From contig JALHNT010000020.1 of assembly GCA_022843385.1 (NCBI GenBank), forward strand, positions 1 to 64,000: 64,000 bases of DNA, given 5' to 3'. This stretch comes from Anaerolineae bacterium (GTDB taxonomy: Bacteria; Chloroflexota; Anaerolineae; Aggregatilineales; Phototrophicaceae). The position numbers and the translations under genes were made by a program. Of the stretch, positions 1-8,560 are shown piece after piece. Position 1 is the first letter of the stretch. Every line of letters begins with the position of its first letter. The notes under the pieces are model-generated. The model ran no database searches and was not told the DNA's origin. It was given only the letters and a program-made list of their open reading frames with translations.

Positions 1-20
1 CGCCCGAACTAACAACTACC

Positions 21-959
21 CTACCCATGGTCACGCAGGAACTGTTCAACCGTCGCGCGTGTTGGTAATGCCGGAATCGCGCCACGCTCGGTGGTCGCCA
101 GCGCCCCAACTGCGTTGGCAAAACGCAGCACATCGCTCATATGGTTCACATAATCGTCGCCGCGCTCAAGCATCTGCACGATCAATCCGGCCATGAACCC
201 GTCGCCTGCTCCAGTGGTATCAACCGCCTTCACGCTGAACCCCGCCACCTGGGCCTGAGCCTGACGAGTATACAGCTTTGAGCCTTGTGCGCCATAGGTG
301 ACAGCGATGGCCTGAATCGAGGGACGCCACAGCGGGGTGATGTCCTGCCCGCCCGTCAGAAATTCAACTTCCTCATCGCTGACCTTGACCACATGGGCGT
401 AATCCAACCCTTCCAGCATCCCGGCTCTGGCGGCTTCGGCATCAGGCCATAAGGCCACCCGCAGGTTCGGGTCATAGGTGAGGAGCATCCCGCGTTCCTG
501 CGCCGCCTGCAGCGCCATCAGGGCGGCTGAACGACTCGGTTCGTGGATGAAGGTGATCGACCCATAATGAAAGACCCGCTTGCCATCCAGCACATCCAGC
601 GCTACTGTTTCGGGACGCATCAGCATATCGGCGCTCGGGTGTCGATAAAACACAAAGCTCCGTTCGCCGTCCGCGCGCAGCGAAACAAAGGCCAGCGCGG
701 TGCGTGCTTCTGCCGAAAAACGCAGCCCACTGACATCGACCCCATCCGCCCGCAGCACATCCGCCAGGTGATGCCCAAACGGATCATCCCCGACCTGCCC
801 TAAAAAGGCGCTTGGTTGACCGAGACGGGCCACAGCGACCGCCACATTGGCTGGCGCACCACCAGGAGCTTTCTTGAAGCCCGATGCCTCGCCAACGCTG
901 ACTCCATGTTCGAGGGCGACAAAATCAATCAGCAGTTCGCCAAAACTGACAACCGACAT
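21..959 (-). CDS. PfkB-family carbohydrate kinase, probably fructokinase
   Basis: Cytosolic ribokinase/PfkB-fold sugar kinase, expected to phosphorylate fructose or a related sugar with ATP. The N-terminal half has the GGAPANVAVAVARLG substrate-loop signature. The C-terminal PfkB signature DTTGAGDGF carries the catalytic base Asp and the anion-hole GAGD. Length (312 aa) is normal for the family. I chose the ATG at 957-959 because an AAGGAG lies five bases upstream; the longer GTG start at 965 would overlap that site. It is the last gene of a minus-strand run, about 27 bp after the FAD protein. The substrate is inferred: fructokinase is the best fit, but other PfkB sugars cannot be excluded. 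Confidence 0.88.
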   Translation of the reverse strand: MSVVSFGELLIDFVALEHGVSVGEASGFKKAPGGAPANVAVAVARLGQPSAFLGQVGDDPFGHHLADVLRADGVDVSGLRFSAEARTALAFVSLRADGERSFVFYRHPSADMLMRPETVALDVLDGKRVFHYGSITFIHEPSRSAALMALQAAQERGMLLTYDPNLRVALWPDAEAARAGMLEGLDYAHVVKVSDEEVEFLTGGQDITPLWRPSIQAIAVTYGAQGSKLYTRQAQAQVAGFSVKAVDTTGAGDGFMAGLIVQMLERGDDYVNHMSDVLRFANAVGALATTERGAIPALPTRATVEQFLRDHG

Positions 960-986
960 CTTCACTCCTTAAGCGGACAAACAGAA

Positions 987-1991
987 CTAAACATGATTCA
1001 GCAGGGCTTCGCCGGCCTCCAGCCCAGAAAGAAAAGCCCCTTCAACCCGCGCCTCGCCGAAGGCATCGCCCGCAAAAGCCAGCGGGGGTAGTTGGCTCGC
1101 CAGCAGATAGCGTTGTGGATGCAGAACCGTCGGCTGAGCATAGCGCCACTTCTTCAGCTCTGCCTGCGTGATGCGCGCCCCGGCTCCGAGATAAGGCCGA
1201 AGCGCATCCTGCAGCGTCGTCAGGGCTTCATGCTCTGGAATATCATACAACTGCTGACTGAAGGCCGGGCTGGCATGGAGGGTCATCACACGCGCATTGG
1301 GTGAAATGCCTTTGCGTTGATTGTCGGCGATCCAACTGATCGCTTCCTGTGGCCGCTGCAACGCGCCCGGGTCGGGTAACATGACCTCACCCTCGACGCC
1401 GAACAATCCGCAAACACAGGGGGAATAGGCGATTCGCTGCAAACTGGCACGATCATCCGGGGCAAGCTGTTCAACCATTGCACCCAGAATGTTGAGCGAC
1501 TGGGGAACAGGCGCGGTCAGCAAGACGGCTCGCGCGGTATAGGATTGTCCCTGCTCATCCTGCGCCAGCCAGCCATGTTCCTCCGCTTCGAGCTGCGTGA
1601 GACGGGTATTGAGGCGCAGGTCGATTCGCTCGCCCAATTCAGTCTGGATGTGCTTCGCCAACATATTCATGCCACCCCGCGTGGCATAGCGCGCATGTCC
1701 ATCATATTCCTGTGGTGCGCGCTGCCCATCGCTGAAGCCCTTACTCCAGACATAAACCAGGCCATTCTCCTGCCACTGGTTGACATGTCCCTGAAAGATA
1801 GCCGAACGCACGGTGAAGAACTGTGCGCCGTGATCGGCCACGCCCTGCCCTATGCGTCGGGTCGCCAGCCGCCCACCGACACTGCGGCCTTTATCGATCA
1901 CCATCATTTTCAACCCACGCTGGCTCATGATTTGCGCTGCGGCTAATCCGCTTAAGCCAGCGCCGACAATCAACACATCTGCCTGGTTCAT
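987..1991 (-). CDS. FAD-dependent amine-oxidase-like (renalase-type) oxidoreductase
   Basis: Rossmann-fold flavoprotein of about 334 aa. The N-terminus has the dinucleotide-binding motif VLIVGAGLSGLAAA, followed by a GGRLATRR motif typical of the monoamine oxidase/renalase/COG3380 group. A C-terminal FAD contact FAGDAFGEARVEGAFLSGL is also present. Length matches bacterial renalase-like proteins rather than larger amine oxidases. The substrate is unknown; members oxidise aberrant reduced NAD(P) isomers or amines. Start: the ATG at 1989-1991 has an AGGA five bases upstream. A GTG at 2018 in the same frame would overlap the end of corA. It lies 10 bp downstream of corA and 27 bp upstream of the sugar kinase, so the three are probably cotranscribed without an obvious pathway link. 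Confidence 0.85.
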   Translation of the reverse strand: MNQADVLIVGAGLSGLAAAQIMSQRGLKMMVIDKGRSVGGRLATRRIGQGVADHGAQFFTVRSAIFQGHVNQWQENGLVYVWSKGFSDGQRAPQEYDGHARYATRGGMNMLAKHIQTELGERIDLRLNTRLTQLEAEEHGWLAQDEQGQSYTARAVLLTAPVPQSLNILGAMVEQLAPDDRASLQRIAYSPCVCGLFGVEGEVMLPDPGALQRPQEAISWIADNQRKGISPNARVMTLHASPAFSQQLYDIPEHEALTTLQDALRPYLGAGARITQAELKKWRYAQPTVLHPQRYLLASQLPPLAFAGDAFGEARVEGAFLSGLEAGEALLNHV

Positions 1992-2001
1992 AAACATCCT
2001 G

Positions 2002-3003
2002 TCAGGAACGGTTGACACGACGCAGGATCAGCATGAGTATGCTAATCAACATCGCCATCAAAATAAGGACGAAAGGAACGCCATTCGGGTCTTTGAAATG
2101 CGGCCAGGTCTGCTCGAAGTTCATGCCGTAAAAACCGCTCACCACCGTCATCACGCCGATGACAATCGTCATCACCGTCAGCCGGTTGACAATCCGATTG
2201 AGCCGGTTGGAGACTGATGACATATACAGGTCAATCAATCCCGTAAGGGTATCGCGATAGGTGTTAATCATGTCAGCGATCCAGAGCAGGTGATCGCCCA
2301 CATCGCGCAGATAATACTGGCTCGACTGGTCAGAGAAATTCAGGACATGGGGTTGGGTGAGCGTGCCAAGCATATCGCGCTGCGGCCAGACCACGCGCCA
2401 CATATGCAGCAGCATGTGCTTCAGGTCAAACAAGCGATTGAGATGTTCCTGTTTTGGGCTAACCAGGATGACATCTTCCAGTTCACCGATTTCTTCTTCA
2501 AACAGATCCATGATCGGGAAGTATTCATCAACGATTACATCGAGCAAGGTATACAGCAGATAACTGACGGTGATGGGGAAGGCGCTCCCCACATTGTCGA
2601 TGCGTCTGCGGCACTCGCCAATAGTGTAATCATCCCGGTTGCTGACCGTGACCAGATAGTTACGTCCGACAAAGACATTGATCTCACGAAACTCCAGATC
2701 ATGGTGAACCGAGATGGAGGCATCCGGGGTTGGAACCTGCTTGCCATCGAGCTGGGAGACGGAATTGGTAATGAGGAACAGATAGCCATTGTATTCTTCC
2801 AGCTTGGGGCGCTGCCGGTGATTGCGCGTGTCCTCAATGGCGAGCGGATGAAAATGGAACACATCGCGCAAGACCTGGGCTTCCTGATCGTCGCAATCAA
2901 TGATGTCTACCCAGAAGATCTCGGATGGCGATTGCAGGAGCTGGCCGACTTCGCTGATGGCGGCGTTACGCGATGTCCCCTGGCTGAAGACAGTAACTTT
3001 CAT
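2002..3003 (-). CDS. corA: CorA-family magnesium/cobalt transporter
   Basis: Pentameric Mg2+ channel of the inner membrane. The protein is 333 aa: a long acidic cytoplasmic N-terminal domain, then two C-terminal transmembrane helices. The hallmark YGMN motif lies at the end of TM1 (SGFYGMNFEQTWP), and the short periplasmic loop (FKDPNGVPF) leads into TM2. The C-terminus is the usual basic tail (RRVNRS). CorA, ZntB and related paralogues share this layout; the GMN motif fits Mg2+/Co2+ transport but does not exclude Zn2+ efflux. Upstream, 3004-3141 is non-coding and should hold its promoter. Confidence 0.92.
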   Translation of the reverse strand: MKVTVFSQGTSRNAAISEVGQLLQSPSEIFWVDIIDCDDQEAQVLRDVFHFHPLAIEDTRNHRQRPKLEEYNGYLFLITNSVSQLDGKQVPTPDASISVHHDLEFREINVFVGRNYLVTVSNRDDYTIGECRRRIDNVGSAFPITVSYLLYTLLDVIVDEYFPIMDLFEEEIGELEDVILVSPKQEHLNRLFDLKHMLLHMWRVVWPQRDMLGTLTQPHVLNFSDQSSQYYLRDVGDHLLWIADMINTYRDTLTGLIDLYMSSVSNRLNRIVNRLTVMTIVIGVMTVVSGFYGMNFEQTWPHFKDPNGVPFVLILMAMLISILMLILRRVNRS

Positions 3004-3141
3004 GTTGGCTACCGATACCTGAGTGAAAAGTTCACACCAAGTCTAACAGTCAATTTCACCAACACCAAATTTCGCGCGTGTTGTGGACATAATGAGCAAG
3101 ACATCGCATGTCCTACATACAACAATATCGTTTGTTAGTCT

Positions 3142-4998
3142 TTATTCACCGATTACATCAACGGCGGCTAGCACCATCACCTCGCCCCATGTGAGCGGCG
3201 GCTCGGCGCTGGCTTCGATCACCGGCAGCCGTTGCAGGGTTGACCAGTCATAGATGATCCACTGAAGGTAGTGGTAACCCGGCAGTGCGTCGGATGGCAC
3301 GGTGAGGCAGGGCGTGAGGCTGAAGGAGTCGCCAGCATGATGCGCTCCCAGCCCGCCATCCCAGCCGGCGATGGAGCGATTGCCGGTCCAATCGACCAGG
3401 TGCAGCCCGATGGAATAGCGTTCATCGATGGTCTGCAATGCGCGTAGTTCGAGGGTGGCGCAGACCTCAGCGCCGGGCTGAACGGCCATGAGTTGCTCGG
3501 CTGTTGGGGCGTTGACCAGCGCCAGTTGCTCGCCAAACTGGAATGCGAGGTCGTTTGCACCCCGGCCCTCGAAGCGATAGAAGATGATGTTCTGGTAACT
3601 GGCGCGGTAACTGACCTGGCGCGTTCGATCCAGCTCGGTCATGATCTGCCAGCTCTTGGCTGTGTTCGAAGGCAGAGCAACCCAGAGAACTGGTTCATCA
3701 TTTAGGCGCTCTACGATCTGATGGATTTCCGTAAGATGGTGCAGCCGCCACGACAGGTCGAGCGCCAGACCGGAGCGGAGTCCCAGGTGATCGGCATAGT
3801 AGGCGGCGGGGTCATGGGCTGCCAGATCGGTGATGATCGGTTCAAGCGGCTGACGGGATTGGATCACTTGCTGGATCGGTGCCGTCCAGTCCGGCTTCGC
3901 CGCCCAGAACCAGCGGAAGTTGGTCTGATTGATCCCAAGCCAGAATCCGGTGATGACGATCACCAGCAGAGGCGGAAGGTAGGGATGCCAGCGTGCCAGG
4001 CGGGGAAAGCGGCTGAGGTGATCGATTCCAGCAGCGGACAGCAAGGCCAGCGCCGGCAAGACCGCGATGACATAGCGTATCTGATAGACCGGCAGGACCC
4101 AGGCATTGAGCGCCAGCAGCACAGCCGGGGTGAGCAGCAGCCAGATGACCAGCAAGCGGGTTGCACGATATCTCCAGCCCAGTCCGACCCCGGCCAACAA
4201 CAGACTGCCAATTAAGCCCCATTGGTCAGCCGTCGGACTGTGCACCAACCAGATGAGCGTCGCGGTATTGGTTGGCACCGGCACAGCCAGTGATCCGTTT
4301 GGGTTCACCTGAAGCTGGGCGATGACGATGGGCAGCCAGGGGAGGAACAACAGCAGACTCATGCCGTAGGGCAGGGCGAAGCGCCACAGCCGCGCGGCTG
4401 ATTTCCCTGATGTGAAGATGAGATGGATGAGGTGGGTGAGGACGATCAGCCAGCCGGCATAATGGGTATAAACCAGCGCGGTCAGCAGCAGACCATAAGC
4501 CAATCCGGCTCTGATCCCGTTGGTTTCGGATCGACTTAAGCGGGATAGCCAGCGCCAGTAGAGCAGGGTGGCCGCGCCAGCCAGCAGCAGCATGAGCGTG
4601 TACATGCGGGCTTCGCGAGCGTAGTAGATGAAAAAGCCGCTGCTGCCCAGCACGATCAGCGTCAACAGACCTGTTCGCCAACCGAACCAGCGCTTGCCCA
4701 GGGCATAGGTTGTCGCCAGTCCCATCAATCCGAAGAACAGGGCGGGGTAACGCAGCGCCAATTCTGTGTCACCGGCGATGCGCCGCCAGCCGTTCATCAT
4801 GAGAAAATACAGCGGCGGGTGGACATCATCTCGCACCCGGCTCACCACCTCGCGCAGATCACGCGGCTCAACCGCCCAGGCCGTCCAGGCTTCATCCCAC
4901 CACAGGTCTTCACGGCTGATCGATTGACCGGCGAGCCAGGCTATGAGCAGCAGCAAACCGGCTGCCATCAGCGTGCGGGCGGCAGGCGATAGCGTCAC
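3142..4998 (-). CDS. GT39/GT83-type polytopic membrane glycosyltransferase
   Basis: Lipid-linked-sugar-dependent glycosyltransferase of the PMT/ArnT superfamily, about 618 aa with roughly ten hydrophobic segments. After TM1 an outward loop holds a WWDEAWTAW motif, matching the acidic catalytic pair these enzymes carry in the first extracytoplasmic loop, and then DDVHPPLYFLMM, a segment typical of the family. Further TM helices follow, then a soluble C-terminal domain of ~200 residues. The reading frame extends to 5118, but that overlaps the upstream gene by 116 bp. The GTG at 4998, just after that gene's stop, is the likelier start. Donor and acceptor are unknown; surface polymer or protein glycosylation is plausible. 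Confidence 0.8.
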   Translation of the reverse strand: MTLSPAARTLMAAGLLLLIAWLAGQSISREDLWWDEAWTAWAVEPRDLREVVSRVRDDVHPPLYFLMMNGWRRIAGDTELALRYPALFFGLMGLATTYALGKRWFGWRTGLLTLIVLGSSGFFIYYAREARMYTLMLLLAGAATLLYWRWLSRLSRSETNGIRAGLAYGLLLTALVYTHYAGWLIVLTHLIHLIFTSGKSAARLWRFALPYGMSLLLFLPWLPIVIAQLQVNPNGSLAVPVPTNTATLIWLVHSPTADQWGLIGSLLLAGVGLGWRYRATRLLVIWLLLTPAVLLALNAWVLPVYQIRYVIAVLPALALLSAAGIDHLSRFPRLARWHPYLPPLLVIVITGFWLGINQTNFRWFWAAKPDWTAPIQQVIQSRQPLEPIITDLAAHDPAAYYADHLGLRSGLALDLSWRLHHLTEIHQIVERLNDEPVLWVALPSNTAKSWQIMTELDRTRQVSYRASYQNIIFYRFEGRGANDLAFQFGEQLALVNAPTAEQLMAVQPGAEVCATLELRALQTIDERYSIGLHLVDWTGNRSIAGWDGGLGAHHAGDSFSLTPCLTVPSDALPGYHYLQWIIYDWSTLQRLPVIEASAEPPLTWGEVMVLAAVDVIGE

Positions 4999-5002
4999 TG
5001 GC

Positions 5003-5584
5003 TCAGTCCGGTTTGGGAGGGCGATTGTAGAGCCACCAGTAGTGATCCGCTGGATAAAGTGGCTGCAACTGCTGATCCCAGATGAAGGGCGTTTCGCGGA
5101 CGTAGCGGCGCAGTCCACCGTCTATCGAGCGCACTTTTGTCCTGAGGTCAGCACTGGCGGGTTCATCGTCGGGCAGCGCTTGCATGATTTCCTCGACGAT
5201 GGTGCGGCGCAGCGCTTCCGGCAGATAGGCGCTGGCGCACAGACGTTCATTTTCCTTGCACTCGGTTAGATAGGTGTTGAGGTCGCGCACACGCGATTCA
5301 ACTTCGCGCACACATTTTTTGGTGTAGGCCACCTGCCACTCGGTGCGCTGCTTATCGTGATCGGTCAGGATGCTGTCGAGCTGCTGCTGCTGACTCTGGC
5401 TCATCTGGTCGCGCAGGGCGGTCAGGCGTCGCAGCCGCAGCAGGATGGCACCGGGTGTCAGGCGCGCCGAGTCGATCTGAATGCGACCGTAGAGATCGTC
5501 CTCGTAAATGTAGGGGACAAGACTGCGGACCATCGCCCGCACTTCTTTGAGATCGAGATCAATTGAATAGGGTTGTTCAGCCAT
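5003..5584 (-). CDS. Conserved hypothetical protein
   Basis: Soluble protein of 193 aa with no membrane segment or signal peptide. I do not recognise a family. It is rich in charged residues and probably largely helical: a central stretch around residues 60-110 is Gln/Arg/Lys-rich (MSQSQQQQLDSI, HDKQRTEWQ) and looks coiled-coil-prone. The tail is aromatic (DHYWWLYNRPP). It lies 4 bp upstream of the glycosyltransferase, so the two are almost certainly cotranscribed and it may be an accessory to it. Start is the ATG at 5582-5584 with a GGAG ten bases upstream; a GTG at 5593 is equally possible. Confidence 0.62.
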   Translation of the reverse strand: MAEQPYSIDLDLKEVRAMVRSLVPYIYEDDLYGRIQIDSARLTPGAILLRLRRLTALRDQMSQSQQQQLDSILTDHDKQRTEWQVAYTKKCVREVESRVRDLNTYLTECKENERLCASAYLPEALRRTIVEEIMQALPDDEPASADLRTKVRSIDGGLRRYVRETPFIWDQQLQPLYPADHYWWLYNRPPKPD

Positions 5585-5629
5585 TGGTTTCACACTCCAC
5601 TCCAGAACAGAGAGTCTAGCGCAACTTGG

Positions 5630-5661
5630 CGAAACAAAACACCCCTCGCAGTGGAGGGGTG
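5630..5661 (-). terminator. Rho-independent terminator after the OsmC gene
   Basis: Perfect 8-bp stem CACCCCTC/GAGGGGTG (5640-5647 with 5654-5661) and a 6-base loop. On the minus strand it is followed by TTTTGTTTC. It sits 25 bp past the OsmC stop codon, so it should end that transcript before the downstream gene. Confidence 0.8.
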
Positions 5662-5686
5662 CAGCCGCAGCAGATATGGCTGGGGG

Positions 5687-6115
5687 TTACTCCGCTATTT
5701 TGAGACCCTCGACGAAGAAGGTCGGATTGGTCAGCACACGGCGCACCGGGCATTTGGTCGAGATTTCCAGCAGACGGGACTTCTGCTCATCGCTTAATGG
5801 CCCATGCAGCGTGATGTGTTCGCGTATCTCATGAATGAACTGGGCATTACCCTGATAGGCCGGATAATCCGCCGCGTTGAAGCGTTCCATCTCCAACTCG
5901 ACATCGATTTTCTCCAGCGGCCACTGCTTGCGATTGGCATACATCTGCACAGTGACGACCATGCAGCTCCCCAGCGCCCCCAGCATTTGTTCCACCGGGT
6001 CAGCCGCCGTGTCGGTGCCACCGCCTTCGATGGTTTCGTCGGCGTGCCAGGTGTGCGTTTCAGTCCGTATGGTGGTGAGATAACCACCTTCGTTGGTGAC
6101 GGATACTTTTGCCAT
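5687..6115 (-). CDS. OsmC/Ohr-family peroxiredoxin-like protein
   Basis: Small cytosolic protein (142 aa) of the OsmC family, thiol-dependent hydroperoxide reductases. Both family cysteines are visible: one in the helix motif GALGSCMVVTVQMYA and one in STKCPVRRVL, matching the active-site pair that reduces organic peroxides. The AADPVEQMLGALGSC segment is the family signature. The ATG at 6113-6115 has an AGGA six bases upstream and was preferred to the longer frame start at 6130. Monocistronic: it is followed by its own terminator and separated from the SDR by ~100 bp. Which OsmC subfamily (OsmC, Ohr or YhfA-like) I cannot settle. Confidence 0.87.
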   Translation of the reverse strand: MAKVSVTNEGGYLTTIRTETHTWHADETIEGGGTDTAADPVEQMLGALGSCMVVTVQMYANRKQWPLEKIDVELEMERFNAADYPAYQGNAQFIHEIREHITLHGPLSDEQKSRLLEISTKCPVRRVLTNPTFFVEGLKIAE

Positions 6116-6219
6116 AATGTGTCCTATCAATCGTCGCTTTCGGATTGGGTTCGATCCCCACGTCTACCGTCTGATTATGATCGAACCCCACTGATTAGAC
6201 GAGTGCGATTAATCCGGTC

Positions 6220-6927
6220 TTACACCTGACCAAATACATCGAGGCTGAGTCCGTTCAACGCGCTGCTGACTGGCGATGAGAGGAAGGCGATGGCGTCGGC
6301 CAACTGATCGGGCGTGACCCACTTGCTGTAATCGGCTTTGGGCATGGCGCTGCGGTTGGGCGGGGTATCGATGGTGCTGGGCATGACGGCGTTAACGGTG
6401 ATGCCATTGCTGGCGAGTTCCAGCGCCATGCTCTGGATGATGCGCTGGGCGGCGGCTTTGGAGGCGGAATAGGCCGCATGATGGGAGGCACCGGCATAAG
6501 CGCTCCGCGCCAGCACGGCCACGATGCGGCCTTTGACTTGCCTCTCCACCATATGCTTCGCCACCCGTCCGCAGGTGACATAGACGGAGCGGGTGTTGAG
6601 CGCGAGCATCTTGTCCAGGATGTCCAGCCCGCCCTCATGCACGGCCACGCCGGCGTTGTAGCCGCCGACGGTATGCGCCAGGACATGAATGCTGCCCAGT
6701 TCGGCCTCAACCCGGCTGACCATCGCCTCGACGCTGGTCGGGTCGGTGACATCGGCGACAGCGATCAGACCGCTGGTTTCCTGAGCGATGGCGGCCAGTT
6801 CGCTTTCGCTGCGCCCCACCAGCACCAGTTTCGCCCCGGCAGATGCAAACCGTCGTGCCACCGCTTGCCCGACATTCCCATTGGCACCGGTTACCACGAC
6901 CACCTGATTGGCGAATTCGGCTGCCAT
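6220..6927 (-). CDS. Short-chain dehydrogenase/reductase
   Basis: Classical SDR of 235 aa with an NAD(P)-binding Rossmann fold. The N-terminal cofactor motif TGANGNVGQA replaces the usual TGxxxGIG. The acidic residue after beta-3 is in ADVTDP, a Ser lies in ARSAYAG, and the catalytic Tyr/Lys is in YSASK. The segment NGITVNAVMPSTIDTP is the standard substrate-side loop, and the C-terminus (LSLDVFGQV) resembles the usual G(x)-LxVDGG end. The substrate is unknown. The AAGGAG eight bases before the ATG at 6927 fixes the start. It lies 72 bp downstream of the nitroreductase-like gene and may share its transcript. Confidence 0.88.
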   Translation of the reverse strand: MAAEFANQVVVVTGANGNVGQAVARRFASAGAKLVLVGRSESELAAIAQETSGLIAVADVTDPTSVEAMVSRVEAELGSIHVLAHTVGGYNAGVAVHEGGLDILDKMLALNTRSVYVTCGRVAKHMVERQVKGRIVAVLARSAYAGASHHAAYSASKAAAQRIIQSMALELASNGITVNAVMPSTIDTPPNRSAMPKADYSKWVTPDQLADAIAFLSSPVSSALNGLSLDVFGQV

Positions 6928-6999
6928 CGGCTGTTCTCCTTGTGTAAGACGAGTCTGATTAATCTGACAATTGTTACGCCCCGACCCCCGCTGTTGGTT

Positions 7000-7332
7000 T
7001 CATGCCGGGCATAACTGGACCAGGAGTCCCGCGCTCCATTGGTATTTGGCATCGAAGAGCACGGATACCGCCTGGATGAGCGACTGATCGCCGGCCTGAT
7101 CCAGCGGCCGTCCGGTGCCGGCATACCGCTGCCCATGCACCCAGAACGAAATGTGCGCGTCGTGACGGATGTTCTGCACCCAGTTAGCGCGGTCGCGTCC
7201 CTCTGCACACAGATAATAACAGCCTTCATGGGCAACAAACCAGATTTCGATCTCACGCGGCTGTCCACTCTTGCGTCCTGTCGTCGTCAGATAGAGAAAT
7301 TCGTCTTTATAGGTGGGGAATTTGTCGCTCAT
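7000..7332 (-). CDS. Deazaflavin-dependent nitroreductase-family protein
   Basis: Split-beta-barrel protein of ~110 aa resembling the DUF385/Ddn family, whose members use F420 (some use FMN) to reduce quinones or nitro compounds. Visible family-like segments are LTTTGRKSGQPREIEIWFV, where the Arg/Lys residues typically contact the deazaflavin phosphate, and CAEGRDRANWVQNIR. Start is the ATG at 7330-7332 with an AAGGA seven bases upstream; the frame opens further to 7362. An LLM-class oxidoreductase at 20.2 kb also hints that the organism makes F420, but no F420 biosynthesis gene is in the window, so cofactor use is inference. Confidence 0.78.
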   Translation of the reverse strand: MSDKFPTYKDEFLYLTTTGRKSGQPREIEIWFVAHEGCYYLCAEGRDRANWVQNIRHDAHISFWVHGQRYAGTGRPLDQAGDQSLIQAVSVLFDAKYQWSAGLLVQLCPA

Positions 7333-7400
7333 CGGTCTATCCTTTTTCGGGATAGTATGCATTGAAGCCCTGGCGATGGCTGCTGTACCATCGTCCAGAA

Positions 7401-8483
7401 TTACCCTTCGTGGCAGTCGCCCTGTTCCAAGCTGGACAACAGCGCTAGCAGTCGTTCCGGTTTACGCAGTCGTGCTGCTGCCTTTCGGGCTGCACCCATT
7501 TCGTCGCTGAACGGACGCCCCGCCTGACAATGCAGCAGACACAACAAGCCGCGCGCCTGGCTTTCGGCGTATACCATGCCGCGTCGGATGCAATAGTCGA
7601 TGGCCTGCTGGCAATACGAGATGGCCTCGTTCCATTCCGCTGCGACCTGATGATAGCGGCAGAGGGCTTCGTAGTACGTGAGGTAAGGCTCGGCGGACAT
7701 GTGTTGGCGCTGTCCCTGAACGTGGCGCAATAACGAACGGGCCATTTCTTCATCGCCCAATGCCCGGCTGAACCAGGCGCGGTAGCCGAGGTATTGCAGG
7801 GTCAGGAGTTGTAGGCTTTCACCGAAGGGGCGGGTCAGGTTCTCGCCCATTTCGGCATAGCGCAGCGCCAGAGCGAGGTCATGCTGCTTGTAGGCCGTTA
7901 ACGCCAGCACACCGTAGACACCGCTGCGTATCTGGCTGTCTTCGCTGGACAGGTTCAATCCCTCCAGGGCCAGGTGTCGCGCTCGATCATAACTTCCGCT
8001 TTCCAGTTCCAGCATGGCATGACGGATCTTGAGGTCGGTCAGCAGCATCGGATCATCCGTTAGATGATTTTCGGTATAGGCAATCGCTTCGCGGATGTCA
8101 TCGGCATAACCCAGCGGATCAAGATAGAGGTACACCGTCAGCAGGTTGAGATGAAGGGCTGCCACGACGGGGCAGTGATTGGAGGCGATGCGACGGGCTT
8201 CCAGCACCGATTGCACTCCCAGGGTCAGCGCACGGGTGAGATCAGGACTGTAGAGGGTGTAGAGTTCCAGCCGCGCCGATTCAATCAGGGCGCTTATACA
8301 GGCATCACCGAGTGCAGCGGCCTGCTGCCGGGCGGTCTCCAGCAGCGGGGCGGCCTTTTCCGGTTGACTGCCGAGCAGGGATGCGCCTTCGCGGACGGTG
8401 TTGAACAGGGTTAAGCGCACCCGATCATTCGACTGTCGTGCCTGGTCAAAATACTGCTGAAGCCACTGCCCAATGCTGCTCAT
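7401..8483 (-). CDS. TPR-like helical repeat protein
   Basis: Soluble 360-aa protein built almost entirely of paired amphipathic helices with TPR-like spacing, for example residues 75-110, 150-190, 195-225 and 265-300 (AEWNEAISYCQQAIDYC). It has no signal peptide, membrane segment or catalytic domain, and resembles the TPR halves of LuxR/MalT-type regulators without the ATPase or HTH. Probably a protein-interaction scaffold. A GGGGA six bases before the ATG at 8483 supports the start. It follows efp by 77 bp, with a hairpin between, so it may have its own transcript. No specific role can be assigned. Confidence 0.7.
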   Translation of the reverse strand: MSSIGQWLQQYFDQARQSNDRVRLTLFNTVREGASLLGSQPEKAAPLLETARQQAAALGDACISALIESARLELYTLYSPDLTRALTLGVQSVLEARRIASNHCPVVAALHLNLLTVYLYLDPLGYADDIREAIAYTENHLTDDPMLLTDLKIRHAMLELESGSYDRARHLALEGLNLSSEDSQIRSGVYGVLALTAYKQHDLALALRYAEMGENLTRPFGESLQLLTLQYLGYRAWFSRALGDEEMARSLLRHVQGQRQHMSAEPYLTYYEALCRYHQVAAEWNEAISYCQQAIDYCIRRGMVYAESQARGLLCLLHCQAGRPFSDEMGAARKAAARLRKPERLLALLSSLEQGDCHEG

Positions 8484-8502
8484 GAACGATCCCCATAAAC
8501 GA

Positions 8503-8530
8503 CATCTGCCGCGCAGAGGGGCGGCAGATG
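8503..8530 (-). terminator. Hairpin after efp, candidate terminator
   Basis: Perfect 10-bp inverted repeat CATCTGCCGC/GCGGCAGATG (8503-8512 with 8521-8530), 30 bp past the efp stop. The minus-strand tail after the stem is TCGTTTATGG, a weak U-tract, so termination may be partial. Confidence 0.5.
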
Positions 8531-8560
8531 AGGCATCCGGTTCGGGTTGAAGGGGCGGGA